Shown here piece by piece: positions 9,511 to 10,000 of a stretch of 10,000 nucleotides of DNA (position 1 is the first letter of the stretch; every line of letters starts with the position of its first letter). The stretch comes from Penaeus vannamei. Its lineage: Eukaryota > Arthropoda > Malacostraca > Decapoda > Penaeidae. The notes beneath the pieces were generated by a model. That model had not been told where the DNA came from. It ran no database searches and saw nothing but the letters and a program-made list of their open reading frames with translations. The position numbers and the translations under genes are program-made. Where the stretch lies: the NCBI RefSeq assembly GCF_042767895.1, contig NC_091552.1, positions 18,603,792 to 18,613,791 of the forward strand. Direction: 5' to 3'.

Positions 9511-10000
9511 GCACTTACAATTTTTTTTTTCCTTTCTGAAATGACAATCGGTTCAAGTTATCCTTGTGGGTGCCGATGTCATTTCCCTTATCTATTTTCC
9601 TATCTATCTGAGATGGTGAGTAGTTCGTCAGCTCGTGAGAACCGCTACTCTCCTCTCCCTCACTTTTCTTCTTGAAAAATACAAAATTAAAAAAACGAAA
9701 ATAAATGAAATAACCTCATTAAAAACAAATAATATAAAAACATCGGCTAAGTAGCACTTGATTAACATCCCCCCTCTCTGTTGTTTATCTTTTTCTCTTA
9801 CTATTTTGCCCCTTACGTGTATGAACTGGTTCATGATGTATACAATGGACGTGGATATTCGACACGGCATCAAAGCAGCAGGATCGCCTTGCAATGCCGT
9901 GAGGCCAAGGCAATGCCGTGAGACGAACATCTCCAGAAGATCGCCGCAGGCCAAATGACGAGGACTCGCGACTGCAGGCATTAAGCCGCCCAGATAAAAT
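9511..10000. other. Mostly unassigned DNA with a short repeat cluster
   Basis: Positions 9511-9780 are AT-rich without recognisable signals. The last 200 bases are GC-richer and have open frames on both strands (about 66 residues plus, about 117 residues minus), but neither shows a known motif. The next exon of copy B is not visible. Confidence 0.4.
9863..9922. repeat. Inverted plus direct repeat: CACGGCAT / ATGCCGTG / ATGCCGTG
   Basis: CACGGCAT (9863-9870) is the exact reverse complement of ATGCCGTG at 9894-9901 and again at 9913-9920. The two direct copies sit inside a 13-base direct repeat, GCAATGCCGTGAG (9891-9903 and 9910-9922), with a 19-base period. It could form either of two alternative hairpins. 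Confidence 0.75.

Noticed and set aside
9628..9981. Minus-strand gene of 117 codons at the window end
   Set aside because: No motif is recognisable and the plus strand is open there too. The frame runs into an A/T-rich low-complexity tail.

Overview
The window looks like nuclear DNA from an animal with an extremely microsatellite-rich genome. There are long pure (AT)n, (AC/GT)n, (GATA)n and AG runs, a tRNA-derived SINE, and small GC-richer coding exons separated by GT...AG introns. Nothing looks bacterial, and there is no operon, CRISPR array or rRNA. A decapod crustacean, possibly a penaeid shrimp, is my best guess. That guess rests on the repeat style and the protein family, not on any database match.

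Only two pieces of protein-coding gene can be supported, both on the + strand and both of the same apparent family: SGNH / PC-esterase-like proteins (the fold group that includes CASD1, NXPE and plant TBL proteins). Copy A occupies about 539-1932 and is the 3' end of a gene. It has one internal exon (539-688), a phase-0 intron (689-1280) with an antisense SINE and AG/GT repeats, and a terminal exon (1281-1932) that carries the DxxH motif. It has an in-frame TAG and a frame change, so it is probably a decayed copy. Copy B starts at about 5000-5004 and is the 5' end of a gene. Its first coding exon (5004-5713) encodes an N-terminal membrane anchor, a linker and the GDSxxR nucleophile block. A 1.28-kb intron made mostly of AT/AC/GT repeats follows, then a 129-nt exon (6998-7126). 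The rest of copy B lies beyond the window. The arrangement is a head-to-tail tandem of paralogues.

Region by region: 1-538 AT/GATA repeats; 539-1932 copy A; 1933-2699 unassigned unique-looking DNA; 2700-2826 pure (AT)n; about 2880-3180 a degenerate ATC/CAT array; 3199-3315 a small open island; 3320-3440 GATA and purine repeats; 3660-4020 AT/GT repeats; 4100-4325 GT, CT and C runs; 4330-4999 unassigned; 5004-7126 copy B; 7135-8480 mobile-element-like sequence with a degenerate tRNA-Leu primer-binding site; 8480-9230 AT-rich unassigned; 9231-9510 a 140-bp tandem duplication; 9511-10000 unassigned, with a short inverted/direct repeat cluster. Everything after 7126 is probably intron 2 of copy B.

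No clearly new biological system is visible. The points most worth following up are the tandem esterase-like cluster with one decaying member, the intron built from oppositely oriented AC and GT blocks, and the 140-bp duplication.
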